DNA of 64,000 bases from CAWFKW01 sp963816535 (GCA_963816535.1 CAWFKW010000003.1:372001-436000), one strand, 5' to 3'. Positions 43,591 through 53,505 are shown, counted from the first letter of the stretch. The notes: generated by a model from the letters alone, not told the origin. A program made the numbers and translations.

Positions 43591-46266
43591 ATGAGAATTA
43601 AATTACCAGTCGTATTGTTATTGATTTTCCTGGCGAATATTTCGCAAGCGCAGTGGCTTCAGCAGACGAATCCCGCAACAAATTCCCTTTACGACGTCTT
43701 TTTTGTAGACGCTAATACCGGAGGCGCAGTCGGTGTCGCTGGCACAATTTTAAGAACTACCGACGGCGGCGCAAACTGGACGACACAAACGTGCCCGGGC
43801 GGAAACTTATTCGGTGTATGCTTCACTAACGCTAATACAGGCATCGCTGTTGGAGAAGGAATCATATACAGAACAACCAACGGCGGCGCGAACTGGATTA
43901 ATGTTACGCTGCCGGCGCCCGGCCTGCTTTTTGGAGTCACTTTTGCAGATGCAAATACGGGCTTTATTGCGGGAAGTGCCGGAGATATTTTTCGTACAAC
44001 GGATGCAGGCGCTTCATGGGCTGCGCTTAATTCGGGGGTAAGCGGAACGCTTGAAAAGCCGAGTTTTGCAAATTCAAATACAGGACTGGTCGTCGGACTC
44101 AGCGGAGTCATATTACGAACCACTGACAGCGGCAACAACTGGATCCCGCAATCGAGCGGCGTCACTTCCGTGCTGAGGAGCGTATCATGCGTAAGGCCGG
44201 ACACTGCATATGTTGTCGGCGACGGAGCGCTTGTTCTGAAGACAACAAATGGCGGCGCGATCTGGAACATTCAGAATCCGGGCGTTGCAAACGACCTATA
44301 CAGCGTAAGCTTTTCAAATGGGATCACAGGATCAGCGGTGGGGTATCTCGTAGTTCTGAGAACCACAAACGGCGGGCTTAACTGGATTTCCCAGGATCCC
44401 GGCGTTAATGCCGGTTATAACGCCGTAAATTTTGTAAACGGCTCTACCGGATGGGCAGTTGGCGGGTATATAATACATACGGTTACCGGTGGATTCCCTT
44501 ACCCTTCGCCGCCGAATCTCATTTCTCCGGCCAACGGCGCTGTGAATGTGCCATTAATGCCTCTGCTTGATTGGGACACTTCTTTTTCTTCAAAAACCTA
44601 TGAGCTGCAGCTGGCTTCAGATAATTCATTTACTAACCTGCTGATCGATTCTACAAATATGGATTCCACACAGATCCAGGTGACTGCAGGCAAGTTGCTG
44701 AACAATGTTACCTATTACTGGCGGGCCAGAGGACTGAACCCTGCGGGATATGGACAGTGGTCAAATGTATTTCATTTTGCCACTGTAGTGGCGCTTCCGA
44801 ATGCGCCAACCCTGCTTACGCCGGTAAATAACGCTTCCAACGTTTCTTTGACGCCATTCTTTGATTGGGACAGCGCTTCGCCCGCAATTTATTACCGTCT
44901 GCAGGTGTCAGCGGACTCAACTTTTTCGACCGTCTTTGCGGTAAACATAACCGGGCTGACATTCTCAAGTTACACGCTTGTTTCACCGCCACTGCAAAGC
45001 AATACAAGATACTATTGGAGAGTAAACGCAACAAATTTCGCCGGCACCAGCCCGTGGTCAAGCGTTTTCAGGTTCACAACCATAATTACTATTCCACAGG
45101 CACCGATCCTGCTTTCACCGCCAAACAACTCCGGAAACGTTTCATTAACGCCCACGCTTGACTGGACCGACGATATAACAGCAATTTCGTATGAAGTGCA
45201 GCTGACAACCGATTCGACGTTTAATAACATTTCAGTTTTTGATTCTTCTGTAACACTATCGCAGCTTGCTGTAAGGAGCGGCCTGCTGGTTAATCTTGTG
45301 AAATATTTCTGGCGTGTCAGAACCACCAATAGCCTCGGCACAGGGCCGTGGTGCAGCCCATGGAATTTTTTGACGGGTCTGGTTCCGCCTGCCGCCCCGG
45401 TCCTAATAGCTCCGCCTAACGGCGATACCGACGTTTCGACCATTCTTACTTTTGACTGGAACGACGTGTTTTATGCGCAGTCATACAGAATCCAGATATC
45501 CCAGGATTCTACTTTTACTATGACTTTAATAAATGCCGGACCGCTGACAATTTCTCAATATACGAACACAGGCAACCCGCTTGATAATAATACTTTGTAT
45601 TATTGGAGAGTGAACGCTGCCAACACAGCCGGTACCGGAAACTGGTCGCCTACATGGCATTTCAGAACTGTAATTTCAGCTCCTATCGCTGCGCCCGATT
45701 TGCTGAGTCCTGCAAATGGGAGCCTCGTTCAAACCCTCACCCCTGTTCTGGACTGGAATGATGTTTTTCAGGCAACGGATTATAAGATACAGGTTTCAAC
45801 AGATTCGCTTTTCACATCGCCGGTGGTTGATACAAACGTTGTTCCTTCGCAACTGACCATTCCTTCCGGAAAACTCACCGGCAGCTCAACTTATTATTGG
45901 AGAGTGCGAAGCCACAATGTCGGCGGTTACGGCCCATGGTCTGTTGTCTGGAACTTCACTACTTCTGCCATAGGAATTATTCAGCTTAGTTCTGTTATAC
46001 CTAAAGATTTCAAATTGTATGATAATTTCCCAAATCCTTTTAATCCGTCCACAAAGATAAGGTTTGATCTGTCCAGAAGTTCGCGCGTTAAGATCGAAGT
46101 CTATGATTTGATCGGGCGAAGAATTACCAGCCTCGTAGACCTGTCGTTGAACGCCGGAAGCTACGAAACAATTTGGAACGCGCCAAACCTTCCCAGCGGA
46201 GTTTACATTTACAGGATTGAAACTCAATACTATGTTAAAGCCAAGAAAATGGTTTTGATAAAGTGA
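43591..46266 (+). CDS. YCF48/BNR propeller plus Fn3-like repeats, T9SS adhesin
   Basis: The 891-residue protein has a signal peptide (about 1-20). Six or so YCF48-type propeller repeats (about 30-300) each contain G-x-x-G-x-I-x-RTTDGGxNW. Four or so Fn3-like repeats (about 310-800) open with a PxLxxPxNGxxxVxLxPxLDW pattern and contain YYWRVRxxN. A T9SS tail runs from NFPNPFNPST to KKMVLIK. It is 10 nt after the protease gene and seems to be a surface adhesin or binding protein. The Fn3-like repeats are similar enough to allow recombination. Confidence 0.85.
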   Translation: MRIKLPVVLLLIFLANISQAQWLQQTNPATNSLYDVFFVDANTGGAVGVAGTILRTTDGGANWTTQTCPGGNLFGVCFTNANTGIAVGEGIIYRTTNGGANWINVTLPAPGLLFGVTFADANTGFIAGSAGDIFRTTDAGASWAALNSGVSGTLEKPSFANSNTGLVVGLSGVILRTTDSGNNWIPQSSGVTSVLRSVSCVRPDTAYVVGDGALVLKTTNGGAIWNIQNPGVANDLYSVSFSNGITGSAVGYLVVLRTTNGGLNWISQDPGVNAGYNAVNFVNGSTGWAVGGYIIHTVTGGFPYPSPPNLISPANGAVNVPLMPLLDWDTSFSSKTYELQLASDNSFTNLLIDSTNMDSTQIQVTAGKLLNNVTYYWRARGLNPAGYGQWSNVFHFATVVALPNAPTLLTPVNNASNVSLTPFFDWDSASPAIYYRLQVSADSTFSTVFAVNITGLTFSSYTLVSPPLQSNTRYYWRVNATNFAGTSPWSSVFRFTTIITIPQAPILLSPPNNSGNVSLTPTLDWTDDITAISYEVQLTTDSTFNNISVFDSSVTLSQLAVRSGLLVNLVKYFWRVRTTNSLGTGPWCSPWNFLTGLVPPAAPVLIAPPNGDTDVSTILTFDWNDVFYAQSYRIQISQDSTFTMTLINAGPLTISQYTNTGNPLDNNTLYYWRVNAANTAGTGNWSPTWHFRTVISAPIAAPDLLSPANGSLVQTLTPVLDWNDVFQATDYKIQVSTDSLFTSPVVDTNVVPSQLTIPSGKLTGSSTYYWRVRSHNVGGYGPWSVVWNFTTSAIGIIQLSSVIPKDFKLYDNFPNPFNPSTKIRFDLSRSSRVKIEVYDLIGRRITSLVDLSLNAGSYETIWNAPNLPSGVYIYRIETQYYVKAKKMVLIK

Positions 46267-46283
46267 TAACTGTTACCTGAGCG

Positions 46284-46961
46284 ATGAGCTTTCTGAAAAA
46301 ATACGCAGATAACACATCGTATAATTCTGTTTCAAATCAGTTCAGAAGAAAAAGATTTAAGCATTTTCTCGAACTCATAAACCCGCTAACAAAACCTATA
46401 AAAATACTTGATATTGGAGGCACGGCGAATTTCTGGATTCAAATGCAGTTTGCCGGCTCGGATGTCGCTGAGATTACCCTGTATAATATCGAAACTGAAA
46501 ACATTCATGACCCGCGTTTTAAGTTTATGCATGGAGATGCGAAAGACCTTAGCATGTTCAGAGACAAAGAATTCGATGTTGTTTTTTCAAATTCTGTGAT
46601 AGAACATGTTGGTAATTTACATGATCAAAAAAAAATGGCGGATGAAGCGCTGAGAACAGGCAAGTTATGCATGATCCAGACTCCTAATTATTACTTCCCT
46701 TTTGAGCCCCACTTCATGTTCCCGTTCTTTCAGTTCTTTCCCCGTGGGTTCAAAAAATATCTAATTCAAAATTTCAGTCTTGGGTGGTTTTCGAAGGCGC
46801 AGTCTCCTCATGAGGCGGATAGTATTCTGAACTCTGTCAATTTGCTGAAAGCTAAAGATCTGAACTTCCTTTTTCCCGGCTGCACGATTCTAAAGGAAAA
46901 GTTCATTTTCTTGACGAAATCTTATATTATCATTTCAAATCCAGATTCACAAACCAGTTAA
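46284..46961 (+). CDS. SAM-dependent methyltransferase
   Basis: The 225-residue class I methyltransferase has IKILDIGGTANFW for SAM binding and FDVVFSNSVIEHVG (post-II motif). It resembles Methyltransf_11 enzymes that act on glycans or lipids. It ends the 30-47 kb run of closely spaced genes and follows the adhesin by 17 nt. Confidence 0.82.
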   Translation: MSFLKKYADNTSYNSVSNQFRRKRFKHFLELINPLTKPIKILDIGGTANFWIQMQFAGSDVAEITLYNIETENIHDPRFKFMHGDAKDLSMFRDKEFDVVFSNSVIEHVGNLHDQKKMADEALRTGKLCMIQTPNYYFPFEPHFMFPFFQFFPRGFKKYLIQNFSLGWFSKAQSPHEADSILNSVNLLKAKDLNFLFPGCTILKEKFIFLTKSYIIISNPDSQTS

Positions 46962-47195
46962 TCAAGCTGCATTTCATCCATTTTTCTCTCATAAATAAAT
47001 CTTTGTAAAAAATGAATTTAGAATTCACTGGACAAACGGGCGGATACCCTATAAACGGTATTTAATATAGCGGGTATTAATATAGCTAAAATCCGTTATG
47101 GCATATGCTTAGTAACATTACCATTTTTGGTGTATAATAATTAATCAAATGCAATTTACGTAAGATTTTAGAAGAGTTTCACAAATATAACATTA
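46962..47195 (+). other. Structured leader/spacer before the beta-helix gene
   Basis: CGGAT (47041-47045) can pair with ATCCG (47091-47095), and ATACCC (47044-47049) with GGGTAT (47072-47077); the two stems share two bases and could be alternatives. ATAAACGGTA also occurs before the gene at 51366. No TAnnTTTG promoter was found. Confidence 0.35.
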
Positions 47196-50100
47196 ATGAG
47201 GTTTATAGAAATGAACAATAAAAAATCACTTTTGCCGGTAGCGATTGTCGTTTTTCTTTTGGGGTATGCGTCCCAGATGAATGCGGCGCCTTTATCCGGT
47301 AATTACAATGTTGGAACAGGTCAAACATATACTTCGCTTACAAGAGCAGGAGGATTCTTTGCCGCAGTTAACGCCAATGGACTTTCAGGCAATGTTACTG
47401 TGAAAATTGTCTCCGACATCCTGACCGAAAATGCCGCCAATTCATTGAACCAGTGGACAGAAACAGGCGTTGGAGGATATACAATTACAATAACTTCTTC
47501 TGCCGCAACTTTGAGGACGATCGCCGGTTCAACGGCCAAACCGCTAATAAATTTCAACGGGGCGGACAGAGTCACAATTGACGGAAGATTCGGAGGCAGC
47601 GGAATGTACCTTACATTCAGGAACACAAACGGTTCTTATCCGACATTAAATTTTCAAAACGATGCATCTAACAACACCATTACCTATTGCACTATTGAAA
47701 GCAACGATGCAGGGGCGCTTGGCGCTACAGGCACCATAGTGTTCGGTTCGACAACGGGTTCAACAGGCAACGATAATAACACGATAAGCTATTGCGATAT
47801 CAGAGACAGAAGCGATGCGACAGGAACTCCGATAACAGCGATATTCGCTAACGGCAATACAGCAGGGCCCAACAGTAATAACACGATAACAAACTGCAAC
47901 ATTTACAACACGTTTAACAATGCCTCAACTTACGTTGATATGTATATCGGCGACGGAAATTCCGGCTGGACTATATCAAACAACAGCTTTTACCAAACAA
48001 CGGCAAGGAATCCCGCAAGCGGAGCCGCGTATTTTGGACTTATCCTAGCCACAACCGGAGATAACTTCATGATATCGGGAAACCATTTTGGCGGCACAGC
48101 TCCTAACTGCGGAGGAAGCGCCTTCAGGATGACTACAGGGAGCGGTCTTTTTGCCTTCAGAATATACCAGGTAGGCACGGCCAATGCCACTACGGTTCAG
48201 AATAATACTGTGGCTAATGTAGATTTGACTCTAAATACATCAGGCGATTATTTCTTTTTCAGAGGGATAGACGTTAACGTATCCGGACTTGTAAATGTGA
48301 CAGGCAACACTATAGGGTCATCTTCTTTTGCCAATTCCTTAATTCTCAGGTATAACGGAACTTTTGGGAACCCGGACCCAACGGCAATTGCATTCGGGTA
48401 TAACTGGGCGGGCAGCAGCACAATAACAGGCACAGTAAGCAACAATACAATTGGCGGTATCTCGCTTACCGGAACGGGCACAACTACCGGAGATATGGAT
48501 TTTATAGGCATTCGTGCCGGATTTTCTACAGCATTTTATTCCAGCAATGTCGCCATTTCAGGAAATACCATTGGCAACAACGTGTCCAGCAACTTGCAGA
48601 ACGATTTGAATGTTAATACAACATTCATGGGTATAAACAGCAATGTTAACTCTCCCGGCGTTGTTTCTGTTACCAATAATACTATCCATAACCTGACCGA
48701 CGGCACAACAAATTCAAGCGCATCGCTCAGAGGAATTTTCCATGACGGTTCAGCCCAGTTTACATGCACTGGCAATACGATTACTGAACTTAATTCCAGC
48801 TCAACAAATACAACAGGCGCGACTGGAACGGATCCGAATAATGCCGTAAACGGAATCAGCCTGGGAACCAGTTCGACAGGCGCCAACACAATTACCGGTA
48901 ATACTGTGAGCGGTATAAGAAGCATAACAGCAAGCGCTACGAACACAGTAACAAAGGGAATCGTAATTAACGGTAACGGCTCCGGAACAGTCGGTACAAA
49001 TAAGATCTACGACCTTACTAACATATCTACCGGAGGCGGCGGATCAATTTACGGGTTATCAGTATCAACCGCATCAATGACCGCTTTGAACAACATGATC
49101 ACTATAACAAACGGCGAAGTCTCGGACAGGAAGGGAAATATCTATATTCCCCCTTATAATCCGCCTTTGAAGTTTGAGGAGACTCAGTCGGATCATTCTC
49201 CATCCGGAGTTACTACAGGATTGACCGCGACAATGAGACCTTCCGTCAATAAGGTCAATAACCCTCCTCAAAGCGACAATGTTCATAATAAAGACGGCGG
49301 GGACTCGTTCAATGGAATGATAATCCAGGGAATTCACGACGAAGGCTCTCACACATGGAATTATTATTATAATACAGTTTATATAGGCGGCTCGGCTAAT
49401 ACTGGCGCCAATTTAACCTCAGGTTTCTATAGGGGAGCTGCGAACGTTGTTTCACTGATAGATAACCTATTTTACAACGGCAGGACCGGCAATGGGACCC
49501 ACTATGCGATCAATAATAATATCCCCGGCGGCACATATGGCGGCAACTATAATGTTCTGGTAAGCCCTAATGCGGCAACTGTCGGGAGATGGAACGGGAC
49601 AAACGAAACCATAGCTGCATGGAGAACCGCATCTGCTTCTGATAAGCTCAGCTGGAGCACAACTTCGGCAGGCGTTTTGGCGATTAATCTGTTCACGTCA
49701 ATTCCCACCGGCAACCTGAGAATAAACAGCGCAAACACTGAAGCATGGCTTGTTTCCGGAAAGGGTATCGCGCTGGCAAGCGTTACGTCTGATATTGACG
49801 GCAATTCCAGGTCGGCGTCAGTTACAACAGGCGTAACGGATATTGGGGCCAATGAATTTGCGGCAACGCCTCCAAATAATCCGGGGGCTACGGTTGATTT
49901 TGCACCGGGAAGCGGCGTTACTTCAACTTATACGCTTTGGGGAAGAACAATAGCTGTAATTAACTGGGGCGCGGGAGGAACCTCGTATCCTGCTTCGGTA
50001 AAAGTGCAGTATTATTCAGGCGTAAATCCGCCGGGAGTGCTTGGAGGAAATTATTCAAACTCAAACTGGGTATTAACGCCAACAGGTACGCTGACAGGCG

Positions 50101-50921
50101 CTAATTACGATATCACATACGACTTTGGCGATAATGAAACATACACAATAACCACACCAAGTTCGAATTCAAGGCTTGCAAAATATAATTCAAGCTGGGA
50201 AGTGTTCAGTGCGATGGGCACGGGCGTTTATCAGACTGACCTGAATTGGGCAAATCTTACAATAAAAACACGAGGTGTCAGCGTCTTTTCAACATATGCC
50301 CTGACCGATATAAACGGGCCGCTGCCGGTTACTATGCTGTATTTTAACGCTTCATCATCACCAAGAGACGTGAAGCTTAACTGGGCCACTTCTGTAGAAA
50401 CAAATAACTCGGGATTCGAAGTTCAAAGGAGAAACTTGGGTACCGATAATAATTTCACAGACTGGAAGCCTGTGACATTTGTCAGAGGCAACGGAACCAC
50501 TAATAATGAAAGCGATTACAGCTATACTGATTACAAACTTTCATCGGGAACATATCAGTACCGTTTGAAACAGGTTGATTTTAATGGAAATTTTGAATTC
50601 TTCAATCTGAATGCTCCGTCTAACATCGTTATCGGGTCGCCTTCTGCCTTCGATGTGTTCCAAAACTATCCGAATCCGTCTAATCCAAGCACAAAGATCG
50701 ATTTCCAGCTTCCGTTTGCCGGCAGGGTTTCGCTGAAGGTTTATGATGTTTCAGGACGTGAAGTTGCTACTATACTTGACAGGCATCTTGAATCAGGATA
50801 TTATACCAATGTTTTTGACGGAACTAATACATCCAGCGGAGTTTATTTCTACAGGATTACTGCGGTTTCAGATGATGGCAGATCATTTTCCAAAACTATG
50901 AAAATGATTGTGGTAAAATAG
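47196..50921 (+). CDS. Right-handed beta-helix T9SS surface protein
   Basis: The 1241-residue protein (start may be Met6 at 47211, which has GAGG upstream) has a signal peptide. A long parallel beta-helix (about 35-620) has repeated N-x-T-I and ISxNxF rungs such as NNTITYCTIES and ISGNTIGNN. A charged insert (about 640-700) is followed by further helix rungs, an Fn3/fibronectin-like region beginning LPVTMLYFNAS, and a T9SS tail from NYPNPSNPSTKID to KMIVVK. Beta-helix proteins often bind or cut polysaccharides, but no catalytic residues can be assigned. Confidence 0.82.
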   Translation: MRFIEMNNKKSLLPVAIVVFLLGYASQMNAAPLSGNYNVGTGQTYTSLTRAGGFFAAVNANGLSGNVTVKIVSDILTENAANSLNQWTETGVGGYTITITSSAATLRTIAGSTAKPLINFNGADRVTIDGRFGGSGMYLTFRNTNGSYPTLNFQNDASNNTITYCTIESNDAGALGATGTIVFGSTTGSTGNDNNTISYCDIRDRSDATGTPITAIFANGNTAGPNSNNTITNCNIYNTFNNASTYVDMYIGDGNSGWTISNNSFYQTTARNPASGAAYFGLILATTGDNFMISGNHFGGTAPNCGGSAFRMTTGSGLFAFRIYQVGTANATTVQNNTVANVDLTLNTSGDYFFFRGIDVNVSGLVNVTGNTIGSSSFANSLILRYNGTFGNPDPTAIAFGYNWAGSSTITGTVSNNTIGGISLTGTGTTTGDMDFIGIRAGFSTAFYSSNVAISGNTIGNNVSSNLQNDLNVNTTFMGINSNVNSPGVVSVTNNTIHNLTDGTTNSSASLRGIFHDGSAQFTCTGNTITELNSSSTNTTGATGTDPNNAVNGISLGTSSTGANTITGNTVSGIRSITASATNTVTKGIVINGNGSGTVGTNKIYDLTNISTGGGGSIYGLSVSTASMTALNNMITITNGEVSDRKGNIYIPPYNPPLKFEETQSDHSPSGVTTGLTATMRPSVNKVNNPPQSDNVHNKDGGDSFNGMIIQGIHDEGSHTWNYYYNTVYIGGSANTGANLTSGFYRGAANVVSLIDNLFYNGRTGNGTHYAINNNIPGGTYGGNYNVLVSPNAATVGRWNGTNETIAAWRTASASDKLSWSTTSAGVLAINLFTSIPTGNLRINSANTEAWLVSGKGIALASVTSDIDGNSRSASVTTGVTDIGANEFAATPPNNPGATVDFAPGSGVTSTYTLWGRTIAVINWGAGGTSYPASVKVQYYSGVNPPGVLGGNYSNSNWVLTPTGTLTGANYDITYDFGDNETYTITTPSSNSRLAKYNSSWEVFSAMGTGVYQTDLNWANLTIKTRGVSVFSTYALTDINGPLPVTMLYFNASSSPRDVKLNWATSVETNNSGFEVQRRNLGTDNNFTDWKPVTFVRGNGTTNNESDYSYTDYKLSSGTYQYRLKQVDFNGNFEFFNLNAPSNIVIGSPSAFDVFQNYPNPSNPSTKIDFQLPFAGRVSLKVYDVSGREVATILDRHLESGYYTNVFDGTNTSSGVYFYRITAVSDDGRSFSKTMKMIVVK

Positions 50922-50970
50922 ATCAAAAGAACTATGAGATTCTTGTAACACCTCATTAATCACGCTTCAT

Positions 50971-51004
50971 AAGGCAGTCACGCATAACGGCTGCCTTTTT
51001 TTTC
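50971..51004 (+). terminator. Rho-independent terminator after the beta-helix gene
   Basis: AAGGCAG (50971-50977) pairs with CTGCCTT (50991-50997), and a run of T follows to 51003. Confidence 0.85.
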
Positions 51005-51097
51005 TCAAAAAACTCCCTGTGTCATACAATTGGTTATCACAACAGTAATTCCGTTATACTGCCGCTAATTGTAAAATATCCGGATTCATTCCTCAAG

Positions 51098-51126
51098 ATG
51101 GGTGAAAATTACGAAAACCCATTTTT
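51098..51126 (+). terminator. Terminator-like hairpin in the 51 kb spacer
   Basis: ATGGGT (51098-51103) pairs with ACCCAT (51117-51122), followed by five T. Confidence 0.5.
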
Positions 51127-51162
51127 CGTGCTACTTTCGATAATTCGGCGATATAAACGGTA

Positions 51163-51230
51163 GCTGAAAACCCTATATTACCTAACTGAATATACTATGC
51201 CTTAAAGGGGGTATACCTAGTATTTTCAGC
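51163..51230 (+). other. Long stem-loop in the 51 kb spacer
   Basis: GCTGAAAA (51163-51170) pairs perfectly with TTTTCAGC (51223-51230), and the 52-nt interior can pair further (CCCTA with the G-run at 51207-51211). It lies upstream of the predicted promoter, so it may be a DNA site or part of a longer transcript. The rest of the 444-nt gap shows no gene. Confidence 0.35.
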
Positions 51231-51257
51231 CATTTATATAACTCATGTCCTACCCTA

Positions 51258-51289
51258 TTGATTGGATGGCCGAGAAACAGCTATCTTTG
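51258..51289 (+). promoter_or_regulatory. Promoter of the gene at 51366
   Basis: TTG (51258-51260), 21-nt spacer, TATCTTTG (51282-51289). The predicted leader of about 70 nt contains a possible attenuator hairpin. Confidence 0.55.
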
Positions 51290-51318
51290 TACATCATCAA
51301 ATTTAGTAGGGTTATGGC

Positions 51319-51342
51319 AGAAGTCTAACAAACTTCTTTTTT
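51319..51342 (+). terminator. Putative attenuator hairpin in the 5' leader
   Basis: AGAAGT (51319-51324) pairs with ACTTCT (51332-51337), and six T follow. It lies in the predicted leader, 24 nt before the ATG, so it could stop transcription before the gene. Confidence 0.45.
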
Positions 51343-51365
51343 AAATTTATAGTAACCTGTTGATT

Positions 51366-52823
51366 ATGAAGCTCTTGACTTTTCTGCTTGTTTCACTTTC
51401 CGTCAGTGCATCCGTATTTTCTCAAACTACATATACGTGGACCGGTTCTGTAAATTCAAATTTCAGCGCCGCGGGCAACTGGAACCCAACAAGGCAAGTT
51501 GGCCTAACATCTGATATATTGGTGTTTAATTTAGGCGGCAATGTGAACGTAATAAATGTGAACCAGGTCACAATAGGGCAGCTATTAGTCAGGAACAACA
51601 CAAACTTAACTCTGAGCCCTTCGACCGGAAATTCAAAGACAATATCAATAAATGGCTGCGAAGGAGACGATTTCGCTATAGAATCCGGTTCATCGCTGAA
51701 TATATCGGCAAACTCTCCTTCTCTTAACATTCTTGTTAAAACCGGCGCTAATGCAGTCATATTCGGAGAACTTGATTTTTCAGGCGATGCGAATAACAAT
51801 TTGAACGCTGTCGATTCACTTTCCATCAGGTTCAAACAGGGTTCTGTATTTAGCCAACTGTGCCCGGGAAATGTTTTCACTTCAGCAGGCGTTAATAACG
51901 CCGTGGTTTTTGAAAATGGTTCGATATTTAAACTTGGCCACATTAACGCTTTAAGCCCATTCGGACTCCTTGCCCCCAATTCAAAAGTTAAATTCCAACA
52001 GGGCAGCGTATTTGATTATTGCGTGACAAATTCTTCCGCTCTTTCGCTGAGCGGCAGAACCTATTCAAACTTCATTATCGAAAGCGGAGTCAGCATCACC
52101 GATAACGAAGTTTTTGCAGGCCCATTGAATCTTGACAATTTGACTATTAATACAAACGGCAGTCTCAATATCAATAACCTCTCAAATCAAAATGTCGCCG
52201 ATATAAATCTGAAAGGCAATCTTGTTGCTGACGGTTACGTCTGTTTTGCTGATACTGTTTCCAGCATAAGGAACATGGCTTTGAATTTTGACGGGACCGG
52301 CCAGCAGTCAATTTATGGCGCAGGCTTCATTTCATTTTCTGATTTAAGCGTATTGAGAATTATCAATTCAATTACGCTATACAGGGATCTGACGGTGAAT
52401 TGCCCGACATCAGTTGAAGCTTTGATTAACAGGAACGGTCACTTATTCAATTTTACTTTGGGAAGCAGAACAACTACGCTCCCCGGCAAAAAGATTGTCA
52501 ATGAGACAAACGGCAATAGCTCCTCGCAGAATCAGGCTCAGGTTCCGTCGGCTTATTCAGTTTCACAAAATTATCCCAACCCGTTCAATCCTTCTACAAA
52601 GATCGACTACGCGCTCCCATTCGACAGCAGGGTTTCAATAAAAGTCTATGATATAAACGGAAGAGAAGTAGCTACGATAGTTGATAACAACCAGAATGCA
52701 GGCGCCTACTCCGTTTCATTCAATGCCTCCGGCCTTTCATCTGGTGCGTGTTTTTACAGAATTTCGGCCAGCGGGAACGGTCGTAATTTCACTGAAACAA
52801 AGAAAATGATTCTCGTGAAATAA
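51366..52823 (+). CDS. T9SS surface protein with beta-solenoid-like domain
   Basis: The 485-residue protein starts at ATG 51366 (a TTG two codons earlier is less likely). A signal peptide (about 1-20) precedes TYTWTGSVNSNFSAAGNW, the typical opening of autotransporter-like or G8-type beta-solenoid domains, and the body (about 25-385) is rich in Asn, Ser and hydrophobic strands. A T9SS tail runs from NYPNPFNPSTKID to KKMILVK. No enzymatic motif is seen; adhesion is plausible. Confidence 0.78.
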   Translation: MKLLTFLLVSLSVSASVFSQTTYTWTGSVNSNFSAAGNWNPTRQVGLTSDILVFNLGGNVNVINVNQVTIGQLLVRNNTNLTLSPSTGNSKTISINGCEGDDFAIESGSSLNISANSPSLNILVKTGANAVIFGELDFSGDANNNLNAVDSLSIRFKQGSVFSQLCPGNVFTSAGVNNAVVFENGSIFKLGHINALSPFGLLAPNSKVKFQQGSVFDYCVTNSSALSLSGRTYSNFIIESGVSITDNEVFAGPLNLDNLTINTNGSLNINNLSNQNVADINLKGNLVADGYVCFADTVSSIRNMALNFDGTGQQSIYGAGFISFSDLSVLRIINSITLYRDLTVNCPTSVEALINRNGHLFNFTLGSRTTTLPGKKIVNETNGNSSSQNQAQVPSAYSVSQNYPNPFNPSTKIDYALPFDSRVSIKVYDINGREVATIVDNNQNAGAYSVSFNASGLSSGACFYRISASGNGRNFTETKKMILVK

Positions 52824-52885
52824 TAGGTTTGCAATTTGATTCTTTAGGATTTCTGAATGTTTTGTCAGTTTTTTTCTGAATTCAG

Positions 52886-52922
52886 GGGCGGCTCGCGTTT
52901 TTTTAGCGGCCGCCTTTTTTTT
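52886..52922 (+). terminator. Rho-independent terminator of the gene at 51366
   Basis: GGCGGC (52887-52892) pairs with GCCGCC (52909-52914), followed by eight T. Confidence 0.8.
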
Positions 52923-53052
52923 ATTTGCTTCGACTATCCCGCTTTAACAACATCATGCTGTCGCCTAAAATCTTGCAAAACCTGTCCGAATAGCTAAAAA
53001 GATGATATTTTTATCAATTTGCTTCAAAGATACTTGAATTTCACATTTGCAT

Positions 53053-53088
53053 TTTTCAAGAACTATGAGAATGATACTCGCAAAATAA
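53053..53088 (+). pseudogene. Fossil C-terminal tail of a T9SS protein
   Basis: These codons read FSRTMRMILAK-stop. The tandem YCF48 proteins at 56802, 58409 and 59824 all end [FY]SKTMRMILTK-stop, so nine of eleven residues agree with the versions that have FSK. An in-frame TGA lies six codons upstream and no gene body remains. It is best read as the end of a deleted YCF48-type gene. Confidence 0.65.
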
Positions 53089-53261
53089 TTTCCGCATGCT
53101 TGCATTGATTAATATTCAAAATCCGGCGGCATAAATGGGAGCCCTTTAGTTTTTGAAATTTTGAAAAAAATCAATTCAAAAATAAAATTCCAAACTAGCT
53201 TTTTTTAGTAACCTCCGCTTAATCCTTTCAGGGTATTTTCAATTTCTGCTCATCAAAGACA

Positions 53262-53292
53262 TTGTAAAAATAAAACCTAAGCGCTATATTTG
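53262..53292 (+). promoter_or_regulatory. Promoter of the beta-helix gene at 53506
   Basis: TTG (53262-53264), 20-nt spacer, TATATTTG (53285-53292), an exact match to the other promoters in the window. Confidence 0.6.
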
Positions 53293-53298
53293 TATAGG

Positions 53299-53505
53299 TT
53301 TGGGGGTCAGCTTTACATGAAATTTTTACGAAAACTATTATTTAGATATGCTTTTATATACATATCGGGCGCCGGTTTATGTTAACAATTTAATTTTCTG
53401 ATCCGTAATTGATCGAACAGAAACGCTGTTATCAGCTTAGTTAACAAGCTCAGCTCTCCCCCGTAACTTCAAATCAATAATGCTGAACTTACATACTGGA
53501 AGTTT
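53299..53505 (+). promoter_or_regulatory. Long 5' leader with potential long-range pairing
   Basis: From the predicted start to the ATG there are about 207 nt without a frame of note. GGGGG (53302-53306) can pair with CCCCC (53458-53462), and AGCTT (53309-53313) with AAGCT (53446-53450), closing a large loop. It may be a regulatory leader; no known riboswitch class is recognised. Confidence 0.35.

Larger units (their letters stand above)
52824..53505 (+). other. 682-nt spacer with terminator, fossil tail, promoter and long leader
   Basis: No intact gene is seen. The spacer holds a terminator (52886-52922), an 11-codon remnant of a T9SS tail (53053-53088), a promoter (53262-53292) and a roughly 200-nt leader, each described separately. 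Confidence 0.6.

Noticed and set aside
43689..44270. Minus-strand open frame antisense to the YCF48/Fn3 adhesin
   Set aside because: Its repeats are a mirror of the propeller repeats on the other strand; similar antisense frames occur over other repeat proteins here.
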